Shown: positions 1-12,321 of the stretch, piece by piece | Numbering within the stretch: the stretch's first letter is position 1 | Layout of the letters: the number at the start of each line of letters is the position of its first letter | From: Trogon surrucura | Lineage: Eukaryota > Chordata > Aves > Trogoniformes > Trogonidae | Assembly (NCBI GenBank): GCA_020746105.1 | Contig: CM036620.1 | Span: 3,091,803-3,155,802, forward strand | Direction: 5' to 3' | Length of the DNA: 64,000 nt | Made by a program: the position numbers and the translations under genes | The notes under the pieces: model-generated | Seen by the model: only the letters and a program-made list of their open reading frames with translations | Told to the model about the DNA's origin: nothing | Databases searched by the model: none

Positions 1-650
1 TGGGCGAGTTCCTAACCCAAAAAAAAAAAAAAAAAAAATCACAAAAAGCTTGCTTGGATAACCTCACCGTCAGGTTTTAATGCTGTCCTGGGCTGTCTCT
101 TCTCCATCCCACCATCAGAAAAAGATCTGACTGAGCCTGAGGGGGCAAAGAAGCCTGAGGGGGCAAAGAAGCCTGAGGGGGCAAAGAAGCCTGAGGGGGC
201 AAAGAAGCCTGAGGGGGCAAAGAAGCCTGAGGGGGCAAAGAAGCCTGAGGGGGCAAAGAAGCCTGAGGGGGCAAAGAAGCCTGAGGGGGCAAAGAAGCCT
301 GAGGGGGCAAAGAAGCCTGAGGGGGCAAAGAAGCCTCACAGGAGCCCCAGCTCGATGGAGGACACCTTTCTCTGTTCCCCCCATCCCTCCTGGCCACCCC
401 ACAGCCACCGAGCGGGAAGAGCCCGGGGTTAGAGGCGGGAATGGCCGAGCGGGGCTTCGCCTGTGGAGAAACCGCCAAAATGGCGGGGAGGGGGAGAAGA
501 AGAGGGGCGAGAGGGGGACCCCCCCACCCGGGGGAGAAGGAGGAGGAAAGGAAAAACGCCCCGTATTTCCCCCCCACCTCCCCCGGCGAAGAAGGGGAGT
601 TCTCTAGAGCTTCTCCTGAGGGCACCAACCGCCCGCGGGACGGGACTCAC
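1..650 (-). other. FRAS1: FRAS1 intron 1 (5' part)
   Basis: Sequence downstream of the splice donor that follows the signal-peptide exon ending at 651. It holds an 18-bp tandem repeat and a GC-rich stretch from about 420 onward that continues the promoter CpG island. A YY1-like motif (AAAATGGCGG) lies at 477-486. The open frames across the tandem repeat are by-products of its 18-bp period, not genes. No second exon is visible before the window edge. Confidence 0.5.
135..336. repeat. 18-bp tandem repeat, 11 perfect copies
   Basis: The unit GCCTGAGGGGGCAAAGAA repeats eleven times without a visible mismatch from 135 to 332, followed by the first four bases of a twelfth unit. Because 18 is a multiple of three, both strands read as hexapeptide repeats. 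It lies in the presumed FRAS1 intron 1, about 0.3 kb from the exon 1 donor. The lack of divergence suggests recent expansion and probable length polymorphism. Confidence 0.97.
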
Positions 651-1160
651 CTGAGGCGGCGGCCAGCGCCGCGCTGAGGAGGCACAGCGTCGCCCAGGCC
701 GGGTCGCCCATAGCCCCGCCGCGCTGCCCCTCGGCTGCAGCGGGGAGGACGAGAGAGGAGAAGCCGACAAACGGAGGAGGAAAAAACCCAGCGGGTGGGG
801 AGAGAGGGGTGGCCCGGCCGCTCCCCTTCGGCAGGTGCCGGGGCAGCGCCTTCGGCCCCCCCTCCCTACCCCGCCGCCAAAAACTTTAACCGCTCCCCCC
901 TCCCGCAGACAAAGCAGCGGCGGCGGCCCCGCAAGAAATGCGCCGGAGCCCGCCCCGCCCGCCCTCCGCCCCGCCCGGCCCCGCCTCGGGCAGTGCTTTC
1001 CCTCCTCCTCCTCCTCCTCCTCCCCGGGCACCTTTCACGGTGGGAGGGGGCCGAAGGCGAAGGCCCAACCTCGGCCCTACCCGCTGGGGTGGGTGCGAGG
1101 GGAACCGAGCCTCTCCCTCTCCACCTCCCTGCCGGGGGCGGGGGGGGGTGGTTTGTCCTG
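420..1160. promoter_or_regulatory. FRAS1: CpG island over the FRAS1 first exon
   Basis: Very GC- and CpG-rich block enclosing the start codon at 711 and extending about 450 bp upstream of it on the minus strand, with CCTCC repeats around 1000-1022. No TATA box is evident near the start codon. This is the usual form of a broad, TATA-less vertebrate promoter. The transcription start cannot be fixed from sequence. Confidence 0.75.
651..711 (-). CDS. FRAS1: First coding exon, signal peptide; probable FRAS1 (partial)
   Basis: The minus strand reads from an ATG at 711 through 20 codons to a strong GTGAGT donor just after 651, leaving phase 1. The product begins MGDPAWATLCLLSAALAAAS, a short N-terminus with a hydrophobic core and small residues near its end, i.e. 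a signal peptide. The start context is strong (G at -3 and +4) and the exon sits in a CpG island. FRAS1 is a very large extracellular-matrix protein of the Fraser complex at epithelial basement membranes. The name rests on synteny: FRAS1 is next to MRPL1 in the same orientation in human. The exon itself is too short to identify the family, and the rest of the gene lies outside the window. Any other secreted protein starting here would look the same. Confidence 0.55.
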
Positions 1161-4100
1161 CGATTAAGAGAGGGGAAAAAAAAGAGGAAAAAAAAAAAAT
1201 CAAACTCGTTTTGCGTTGGAAATGGCAGAAAGTGCGGCAGGGATGGACACCCGAGAGCGTGGTTTTCGAATCGAGTTGTGACCCCGCTCAGAAATCCATG
1301 GGAGAAGGGAGGTTTTGAGGCTTTGCCTTTAGTTATGCTTGGAAGTCGCTTCTGTTTGTAGGGTTTAAACAAAAAAAAAAACCAAAACCCCACAAATAAA
1401 TTGAAGGGTCATGATCTGTTTACTAGAAGGTTGTCAGACAGACCTACATTGAAGCAACCTTTCAATTTCTTCCTTCAAGTTCACTTCCTTCCCTCTTCAC
1501 CCATTCTGTACGTTTCCTCCATCAAGGACGACTCCAACAGAAGCAATAACAAATCAACCACTCTAAGTAAAAGCCACCAAAGCCCTCCAAAAAGCCCTTC
1601 CCACAATAAAATTTTCTTTTCTGGCCACTTGATTCTATATCACCCCCATGGCTCCTCTGAGCTCCTGGCTAGTCCTTAAAAAGCTGCTATTTCACACCCC
1701 CAGCACTGCACACTCTGCAAAAAAAACAAAAAAAAAACAATCAGAGACAACTTCTCCAAGTGCTTCTGCAAGTTGGGTTCCTTTAAGGGATAAGGAAAAC
1801 TAGCCATAAGTTTGGAAGCCACAGCCACTGAAGCACTACAATGGCAAAGCCAAAAAAAGGGGAAAAGTGATCTTAGTTTACCGCTCTGCGAATGAAATAT
1901 TTTTTCTTGAAGTTAATTCTGATGTACCTGCTTCTTTAAACGAGGTCTGCTTGATTAAATGCAACTATGCCAGCTAAATTTAATGGTAATTCCTTGCGGT
2001 AATTTGATCTGTTTGATTTCAATTCACTTTAAGAACACCACCATCTTGCACTCCAAGCTGCAGGTCACTTTTTTTTTTTTTTGCTCGGGATTTTACACAG
2101 TTCATTACTGTACCGTAATTCCAGCAACAAATGGGAGTAGTGCACGGCACGGCACTGATCCTAGATTCAAACGGCAATTTGCACGATGAGTTCTTGGGCA
2201 CTCCACCAAGTTAATGCTCATTAGCTGTTAGCAGGAGGTGCTTTTTATAAAGAGCAGAGAGAACTAATAACTACCACTGCACCCACAAACACTAACCAAA
2301 CAAATATTTCATGTGAATTGCAGATACTGTAGAAATAATGAAAGGAACAAATACACAGGCCCCCAGTTCTCTTCTGGTCACTCACATGAATTTCAGGACA
2401 ACGTGACCCAACTCAAAAAGAGCACTAGTAAGGCCAAACAGGTGGAAATAGTAAAAGGCACCAGGCACATGCAGGGTTCATTAACTTAATTGATACGTAA
2501 AGCCTGCCATGCAGAGATACTTGTGACACGTGCGTTAAACTCGGGGGAACATTTCTATTTGCTTCCTGTCCTCAGTTTCTGTTTACTACAGGTAAAACAA
2601 AGGCAACCCAAGACAATCCTGCTCGTATTTTCTTGCCGAAATGCACAGCTCCTTTCAGACTGGATCCTCCTTAGCTTTGGGTCATCCCAGGACACGTAGA
2701 AACACGGCCTCTGGCACCTGAGGGTTTCAGGCAGTGCGTCAGAACAGCCCCAAGAGACAGGACCATCCAGGTATTTTTCATCAACATCACTCTATGTAAC
2801 AGCTGAAACAAATTTATCACCCGCTCATACTCTCCGCGAGTTGGTGATTCTTAGCAGTGCAGTAACAGACTCAAGACAGACACAAATCAGCCATCATTAA
2901 GGAATGGCAACTGTACTTGGGAGGTCACTTGGATTCGTCTTCACCTTTCACGGGTATTTCCCACCGCCGTGCTCCATTGCACGCTCACCTATTTCCTTCG
3001 CCCTCCACTCTTCAGTGAGAGGATGCACACACAGAGGGACGCCACAAAGCAAATTCCTTCCCTGCATGTTTTTTTGACTCCCTTAGGTTGCTGCCCATGT
3101 TTGCTGCAATTATGTTTCCCTTGTCCAGCCACACCAACCATCTCCGTATTTTTCCTACCCTCCTTTCTTCAGTTCCAAGCTCGATTCTCCCGCCCTCTTC
3201 CTTTTCTCTGGAGCACCACTCTGCTCATCATTCCCACATCCACCATCTAGATTTTGTCATGTCTCCAGCTTGTTCCTACCAGCGGCACAGTTTGCAGTTA
3301 CTGACACCCTTGGCAGCCATAACGCAACCTCGTTTTGCTTTCTGGGAGCAGAGAGCAAACATGCTGCCAGCATCCAAATCCTTCAGTGAAAATGCTGTTT
3401 TCCGTGCTCAAACTGCCTTAACAAATGAAATCAGGTTTAGGAGAGCAAGAGAAAGATCCAAGCTGAGCAACACAAGATGTGTGATCCCTGAGGAGATCCA
3501 TTCCTACACAAAGCTCTTGCAGACCATAACACAAGTCCTGGTGCAACAGAGGACAACAAAGGTTGAAGTCAGTTCCTTCCCACCTCACCGGTGTACCCAC
3601 CAGGAGAAACAGAACGCTTGTTTGTCAGAAATTTACACCATTCTGGTCTTAGCACACCTGAGGAAATAGGTTTTCTATCGCGTAGAATGAGCAGGTATTC
3701 CACCACTATCTACCAAGACAGATGGTGTTAGAGATTTTAAATCATTTAAGATGACTGTTCCAAAGAAACCGTTCACATCAGAAGAACAAGATCCATAATT
3801 TACATAATTTTAGAAATTAACCCATTCCACAATATGAATGAAGAGCTTTTCCCTCTGGGAAAGCAAATATGCTCTCAGAAGAAACACTTCCCCTTGCACG
3901 AAGGCTTCCCACACCATTTCATAAACTCCAAGTTTTGTAAATTCTTGTCCTTTTTTTTTTTGTAAACTCCTACTTCAATACAACAGCAGCACTCCTGTTT
4001 CAAGTCTACTTGCAAGTTAACAGCAAATGACAGAATAAGCTCCAGACTGCCTAGAGAAATACGAGATTGTTCCAAGCCTGAAAGCTGTGAAGGGCGCATC

Positions 4101-7100
4101 TTGCAAAGCAGCGACCCAACTCTCATCTGCAGCCACGTATCTTGAAACGAGGGGCACAAAAAGCCACTGAGGTGGTAGGAATAAACCATTTTTAACCTTC
4201 CTTTTATCAGCTCTCCAGGCAGAGGGCAACATTCTGCACACAGGCGTTCGGTTCCGTTTCTCGGTTTGGCACACGAACCACTGGTTTGAGCAATTCGAGC
4301 CAAATGCAACTCACGGTCATCGAAAGCCGGGCATGTGCGGGCACAGACTGACACGGAACAGCCCCCAAAAAAACACATTTCTGAAAAGGATCCGTCTCAT
4401 TCCAACTCTGCTGGCTGAGGTCTCCTCTCAGGGTCATTTGAATTTCGTGGAATTTACTCCACGTGGTCCACACTCAGAAATCTCTGGGTTAAGCCTTCCG
4501 AAGAAAATTCAGATGTAATCCTGTGCTTGTATCAAGGCAGCTGCTTTCCAGGATAATTAAAAAAAAAAAATAAATTGACAAGTAGACAATTATGAAGTGG
4601 ATTTTTCTGGGAATTCTTCACTTGCAGAATCCCTGACACGTCAATTCTGACACTTAGAAATTTTTCCAAATTTTACCTGATGTAAATACGCACTCCTTCA
4701 AGACTGCTAAATTTGAGAAACTAGTTATATAAGTTATTTATATTATTGATTACATTTAATCAAAACTTCTAACTTCTGGTCAAGCCAATCATCGCTCTTC
4801 TGTGGAAAAACATGGCCAAGAGGCCAGAATCTACCCTCAACACAGATCTTCTTCCTTCTGTTGCTAACGCTTCCAGCCTGTCCCATGATCAGAATTTTGC
4901 CATAGCTGAAACTTTTTTAGCATCTTGCTCTGTTTCTGCCCTGTTGTCTTGAAAAATGAGTTGATCTGTTCAAGTCCAGAGGATGGTAAAACAAATTGCC
5001 CTTCTCAGTAAGTAACATTAGCAGTGCTGTCGTTGCACTACGCCGAGTTTTTAGCTCCATCTCTGGGAGGACAAAATAAATAATTGAAGGCTTTCTCCAT
5101 AGAGAAAGCTGAAGGCAAAGGAAGCAATAGCTACAGGTACAATCAATCTACGGACAACCAAATTACACTGTACCTTCTTCCCTTCCCTGGAGTTACCAAG
5201 TGCACACCAGATGCAGGTCTCCTAATCAATATTAAACAGCAAAACCAATTAATCTTTGATAACAGTGCTTTGCTGAATTCCAAGGAGCAAACCCCGTCAA
5301 AGCTGAACGAAAATCTCTACCGGTGGATGTTTTGCTTGGCACAGAACAGCGACGTGCCAAAGGCTGCAACTGCGCCGTAAGTAATTCTCAGTTCTCATCC
5401 GAAAAGTCAACAAACACCGTGCGAAGCGGCACAAGCTTTGGGGGAGAGGACTTGACGCTCATTCCCTAACGTGTCAAGACACAATCATGGACTAGAAGCT
5501 TGGCTCGACTCGAACGTGTTCACGGTCGTTTACAGATTATGGGGTTACCCCGAAGGATGAAGGATTTCTTTCTTAAATTGAAAAAAGAAAGGGTTTTTTT
5601 TTTTCTCATCCAAGTGTGAGATCGAGCACTGAACGGGTTTTATCTAGCCAAAGAGAAAACAACTTCCTTCCGTAATATTCTGATGCTGTGATAAGGCTAA
5701 AAGATGAAAATCTCTCTCCTGCTGTGAGAAGCCTGACACAGCCTCATCGTCTTGGACTACTGGGGGTTGTATTTCAGTCAGCTTCTTGTCAGGGGTAAGC
5801 GAAACTCCTTCATTGAACGCTACATGTATTTGGTCAGGACAGATGTCTTTTTAACACGATGCCCTGAAGTTATTCTTACAAATGGTTAACTTGACCTTCT
5901 CCCACTTGGTCAACCCTCCTCCAAAACATTAAAATCCACTTTTAAAAATACCTGACGATACAATGCTTGTCCTTGATTTTAGTTTCAAGCTCTCCAACTT
6001 TATAGGCAGCCTTTACAACATTTTTTTTTTTTCCCCTACAGATGTTTTGCCAAAGAAATGACAATTTCAAGGCCACTGACATAGAGCATCCAGGCTCTGA
6101 ATTGCAGCCTATATCTAGTAGACATTTCACCCCTTCACATAACATCCAAGACCACAAATCACTACTGAAATGCAGGAATTTCAATCTTTTCCCAATGCCT
6201 CTGCATACAGTCAAGGAATAAGACATCACACGTCTACGTGCTACATAGAGCACTACAGATTTTGTTAATAAGCATTTTTAAAACACAATGAGCTTAGACC
6301 ATTAAAAAAAAAAAAGCCACTATCCATTGATACTGGATGCTCATAAGCATTTGAGAAAAAAAAATATTAAAAATAGTTTTCTTGAAATATGAACAACTCG
6401 AGGTGTGCTCGGGAAGGCCTGTTAGAGGAACAACATTGAAAACTGTTCCAAGTCCCTCAAAAGACAGCTTGACTTTTCACAGGGCACCTCTAGCATAAGG
6501 TGACTGTCTAACTTGGTGACATGCCATCTTTGCTAGAAGCTTTGAACAGTACTCAGCCTGTGTATATAGCTCCCTTTCAATCTGTCTTCTCATCACCCAT
6601 TTACTCTTCCTGGGAAATGAAATTTACCTGACTTCATACCTTAAAAAAATCATTTCACCTCACTTCTCTCATGTCCACACCAGAGTAATGTAATGGCAGG
6701 ACTCCTCCTGGTGGCAAGATGAAGCTTGCAGGAAAGAACAAAGTGTTCTTAATCACTGCCCTGTTTACCCAAAACACTTTTGGGTTGGTTGGTGGGTTTG
6801 GTTTTTTTTTTTTTTCCAAGCCTTCTCGGGGCTCAGAGAACAGTCCCCCAAGTGCTTCACCAATTCTCAAGTTTCCCATGAAGCGTCCTCTTCCCGGTGG
6901 GATTCATATTAGCATACAAATCCCTAATGGACGGATGCCCACGCTGCTTATCCTCATGGCACAAGAAGCTTATTTGTGAAGAAAATAAGGACACTGCTGT
7001 CCTCTCAAACCAGCTTTCCACCTGAACCATACAGCATTCCCTCCCAGCATTAAAACTCCTTGCCCGTGCACTGAACGTGCAAAAGTACAACCATCGGGAA

Positions 7101-10100
7101 TTCACTCCGACAACTCTCCCTTCAAGGAGTTGTGGGATGAAGCCTCTTGTCACCTGCAAGCTGAAGTACTAACAGAAATGACTGCTTGTAGAATAATCAG
7201 GTTTATCCCTAACAGTACTTTTAGTCAGTTTTAACAGCTTTTTCTTTTTTCCCTTTTTATTTTTTTTAATGAGCTTCACTCAAAGTCTGGAGGCTGACAC
7301 CACCAATGGTATTGCCAAAATTGAATGTAATCATTCGTAATGCCTGTCTCGGCATTTATAAGGACAAGCAGATCTTGAAACACACTTGATCAGCAATATT
7401 GGACAGGCTTTGGGCTTAAGCTCAGATCTTTCCAAGCTTCTTTGTATGGTTCAGATCAAACCCTTCGCCCAACATCTAAAACCGGCCGAATTTTCAGAGC
7501 GGAGGCAGGCACTCAGCAGAACTTGGCAGCTCTATCCCTGGGCAAATGAAAACCAGGCTCTAAACCTGACCAGTTAAATCCAGGAGGTGTACCTGACTCA
7601 TTTTACTTAACCTTTCCAAGCCTGTGCTCAGCTACAGGACAGCAGAAGAGCAACTGTTGGACTAGTTCTAACCACTAGCACCTAGGAAAACCCCCAGTGG
7701 ATACAGAGATACTGACATTTGTTACATCGCTCTTGAACACAGCTCTTTTAAAATCCCTGTCCCGCTCTTCTAACTTGACCTCCATGTCATAAGTTATAGC
7801 AAAAGCCCCATGAACTCTGTTTGACCTATACAGATCCGCAGTTCTTGGAGGCACAACCAATTCCCCTACAAGTCCAGGTTTTGGCTGAGTGTGAGCCTAA
7901 ACCCTTGACTCCCCACAAACGTGTGCATTCCTCGATGGCAATTTCTTCCTTGTTTGGGCAAATGTTTCTGTACGCACCATCCATGAATCCGAGCTCATTG
8001 CCTGCTCCTCCTTAAGTTAAACTAAGAGCAGTTTCATATAACCCATTTTTAAAAGCAATCATCCATCACCCACATTACTAAATGTATTGCAGTACTCCCT
8101 TTTTTCCACCAGGAACACCAGTGAATTTTTTCAAGACTCATAAATAGTGGGGATTCCAAGCCCCTTACACCACCTCCTGCTTTCTTACCGTCATTAAGAG
8201 CCCACTTTTAGAGGCAAAGAGGTTGTGACCACAAAAGCTGTAAACCGATACCTCCCCAAGAAATATTTTTGGTTTCAACAAAGCTGCCAGCCAAATTCAG
8301 CTACTAAAAATTAGTCGGGAGAGAAGGAAAGGTAAATTCTCCGATGAACGCAAAGCTTTTTGGGAGACAACTCGGGCACACCCCCTGGCCATCTTAACTT
8401 TTGTGGTAGAAGAGAAAAGGATGTCATTCTTCCAGCCACCCCCTTCTTGCTGAGAGGACCTTGGTAATTGGAAATAACATCTAGAAACTTGTCAGCTGCT
8501 CCGCAGGAACCAAGAGTATGTGCTCTCCTGGGCAGAGTTGGCCTAGAGTACCTTTCACTATGGAGTAACTTACTTGAAATAAGTTTCCCTGGGCTGCAAG
8601 TAACATCATGCAAAAGCAGCTAGCACGCAGCGGTTAACATCTCGTAACCCGTCCTCTCTTACTTTACTTCGGGTATCTGGGTAACCAGGTCCTGTGTTAT
8701 TGCCATTTTGATAGAAGATCTGTGCTCTACTGACCTACCGAAGGAGGATTAAGCACTCATTAATCAAAACTCCGGTCAAAAGGGTGCCTCCTATTATCAT
8801 GGGCTGACAAGAAGTTAACATTCAGGACAGATAACCTATTTATGTACTATTCTAACTAATGAGAAACCACTGCAGCATTACAACCCCGCTCTTTGCACTA
8901 AGTACGCTAGGATTAAATTTCTGGAAGCCAGCAATGCCGTTTCAGTTACGCTTACTGTAACAATTATACTGGTTTCTAAGGCACATTGGCACAAAACCCC
9001 CACATGTACAACAATTCCCACTCTGTATGTTTTGGGACTAAGCTTATTAAAGTGGAATAATCTCATGTTGCCTTCCTCCCTTTCATCTCTCCTCTGTGCC
9101 CATCAAGCATTTTGGGATCAAACTCGTAACACACCCGACAGCGTGTTCAGTGCTATTACAGTATTACACAGACCAGGGGCATGAGTACTTGATCAATTAG
9201 TAGCACAGCTACACGTATTCAGGACTGCAGGATTACACCTGGACAAAGGCAGCCAAAAATTCGCTGAGTTGATGAGCTACTCGTCGTTTCCTTTTTCTTC
9301 TCCCCCTCACTCGACTTCCAGACGTTGAGATTCGCAGCATTCGCACACTATATGAATTTTGCAAGCACAGATTTCTGCAGCAATGTTGATTATGCCACAC
9401 CTTTAATCTTTGGAAATACACTCCGCAGTCAGAGAGCTTATGATTTAAGCTCACCTGTATATTTATGCTCAAGTATCACTTGTTTTTTTTTATAAGCCGC
9501 CCATCTTCTAAAGGGCAAGTCTACCTTTTTCTGTAACAGATGGTAGTTTTTGAGGTAAGCCAAGATAAAAAGAAAACCAACCAAAAAAACCTAAGAAATG
9601 TTATGACAAACCTCGCTTTTCGACACCAGCAGGTAACTTACCTTCATGCTGTTCTTTCAGCCAAAAGCACATCGCTATCATATTTCATAGTAACCTTCGT
9701 CTAGGTGATTCATTAGCAATAAAAATTCACAAAATGGTATTTTAAAAGGCAGAAAAGCATTCCTGTAAAACATCATCCTACCTTTTGCTAGAATTCAGTG
9801 TTAACCAACCGCTCGTGATCCATTTGAGATGCGGGTAAATTAAGAGCCAGGTCTTCAAAACGAAGCACGTGGCCGTGGCTCCATCTCTTCCGTTCACGTG
9901 AGCACGCATCCTCAGCACAAACTCCAAGGAGAAAAACATGACAGCCTGATGCCCTTGCAGAGGATTCTGCACTTGAGCTAATGAAGCCAGACATCTTGCA
10001 GATGAGGAACTTAGGACATGATTATTTTCTTTTTTCACTAGCAAAAAAGAATCTAGGTAAAATTTGTCTTAAGTAACAAAGCCTTTTGCTGCAGATCAAT

Positions 10101-12060
10101 TAAGTCGCTACCCCGTTCTGTGTTGGCATAGACTAGACTTGCCACTATACAACTACCAGTAATCAGTTACTTAAAGCACAGGGTGGAGGGGAAAAAACCT
10201 CCAGATTTGGAACAATTAGAATTTTTTCTTCTTGATTACCTACTTTGTTGGGAAACTTGCCTGGTGTCCCAGAATACAAACTAAAAGACACTCAGTATTA
10301 CAAAGCTCAAAAAAGCTTGAATTTCTGCAGAACAGAAGAAAGAAAAAAAAAAGAGCGGAGAAACAAAAAAAGAAAAGGACATGAAGACATTATCCGTTCT
10401 AAACATACTTACAAGTGACTTCCATCACCAGCAGCTGGATAAGCTCATCCCTTTCACGAACAGCCAATCCTTTCTGGAATCATCTCAAACTTTTTCCGGT
10501 GTAGTTCTACTGACATGCATTGAGCAACAAAGTCTCCCCTCACCCCCCCAAAAAAAAAATCCCACCCTGGTTCTTCACACATCTCTAGAGAGGGGAACAA
10601 GAGTGCCACCTGCTGGAAACACCGTGGAAAAAACTAGGAAAGGAATTGTGCAGCAAAGCCAGGCACGCCTACTTTTAAACAGTTAAAAGTTAAAATTCAG
10701 GCTGCTCTCCAATTCACACGAGCAAGTTGAGCAAAACAAGGCGGCACAGCAACTGCCACAGACCGAACGGAGTCAGGCAGAAGGGGTACGCTCCCATTAC
10801 AAACACACTCCAGAAGAGCTGTTGGGAAAAAGGGTTGGCTTTTTAATGTCTGACCCACACCAACCAGCCTCGAAGAGCAAAACTCCAAGCAAAAAACGGA
10901 ACCACTGCCAACGCGACCTTTCTGATGTGTTTACAAGCCCAAACCCCAACAAGAGTTCAACTCTCTTACTGGGAAGCAACCACCTGTGCCAACGTGCACC
11001 ACTGCTGCAAAGAGACCTCCGTGTCACTTCAGGGGTGCTGATTTTCAAGACCCTTCCCACCAAATCTAAGCGGTATGTGTAGTTATTAAGTGTCAGAGGA
11101 ATGAAGTTAAGCAGGTAAGTAAGCAAAGGGGACCACCACAGCCTTTCCCTCTGCCACACACAGGCAGAAGGCACATAAAGCCTCCAAGATGACAGGACCA
11201 AGGCCCTACACCTCCTAGTTACTCACTGCTCCCATTAAGTACACGCTCTTCATCATCAGATGTTACATCCCAAATCCACACCAGGCATCAGTCAGCATTT
11301 GTAGGCAAAAAAAAGGAAAATCTCATCAGGAAATAGAGCACAGGAGTCTTGCTCTGAGCGTCACCTGCACGGAGAAGAGATTTGCTACCGCTTGTTGTGA
11401 AGCTGCCTCCACTCCCCCAAATTGATCCACTTGCCCCAAGCAGTTCTTAAGAAACCCATCAAGACCCAACTCTACGACAGAAAAGAGACAAGGAAGCAAC
11501 ACTTAAGCTTTGTAGCTTCAATCAACTCTCAAAACATTTTAAACCTAACTCTTTCCAGGATAGTGCCAACAACTGACTGGATTGCCTGAGGGGCATCCTA
11601 TCAGCTACACATAGATGAAATATTACTTGAAAGATGAGGTGCATGGTTATGCCTCCCACAGAACACATGTAAATTTTCCTCAGAGAAACCCTGGGATCAT
11701 CCTTACCTATTACAGTTTGTCACAAAGACTAACCTGCATTCAGAGGCTCAAAGGAGCACAGCAGTAATTAAACAAAGTGAGATACCACAAATATCACGCG
11801 AACGTTTACTCCCACCAACTCCCAAGGAACACCACGCCTGACTCTGCAGAAAAACGGAACGGTAAATAAAAGCCAGCTTCCTTCACGGGCAAATTATACA
11901 GCAGCTTCCCAGAACTAACAGCATGAGTTGCTCTGCGGGGAGACCGAGTCAAGACAACAAAAGCCTTAAGCGTTTGGCAACCTCAACAGAGTAACAAGCC
12001 CAGCGTTATGGAGACAACATGCTGGCCTTTCAGCTGCAACCGTGGAAATTAGATGGCAAT
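1161..12060. other. Intergenic region between FRAS1 and MRPL1
   Basis: About 11 kb between the FRAS1 promoter and the MRPL1 polyadenylation site. It is AT-richer than the flanks, has many short A or T runs, and contains several open frames of 60-190 codons with no recognisable domain or convincing exon structure. I see no RNA gene and no intact mobile element. Enhancers for FRAS1 could lie here but cannot be recognised from sequence alone. Confidence 0.6.
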
Positions 12061-12082
12061 ACTTCCAAGTTACGGAAATAAT

Positions 12083-12088
12083 TTTATT
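12083..12088 (-). terminator. MRPL1: MRPL1 polyadenylation signal AATAAA
   Basis: AATAAA on the minus strand about 235 bases after the MRPL1 stop codon at 12322. It is the first canonical signal downstream of the stop and predicts a short 3' UTR ending near 12,060. Confidence 0.75.
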
Positions 12089-12321
12089 AAAGAAATACTA
12101 CATGCAAAAAAAAAATAAGAATCCCACACGAACTAGAGAGCTTTCAGCTACCACCAAAAGGAATTTTAAATGCGTTCTGTTCATTTATGACAATGTTCCT
12201 TGTTACACAGAATTTACAAGTGAGATTCACAAGTTACATTTTGCTTTTCTTTCCACCAAGTATGATTCCCGTTACACCACTTGCTTCCTGAGCTGGATCG
12301 TCAGACCTACAAGAAAAAACA

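Noticed and set aside
135-336. Regularly spaced repeat that might suggest a CRISPR array
   Set aside because: Head-to-tail units without spacers, in a vertebrate genome.
77-628. Long open frames with hexapeptide repeats on both strands
   Set aside because: They exist only because the 18-bp tandem repeat is a multiple of three; no splice or protein evidence.
3088-3669. 193-codon plus-strand open frame in the FRAS1-MRPL1 interval
   Set aside because: Low-complexity composition, no domain and no splice context; fits chance in this length of DNA.
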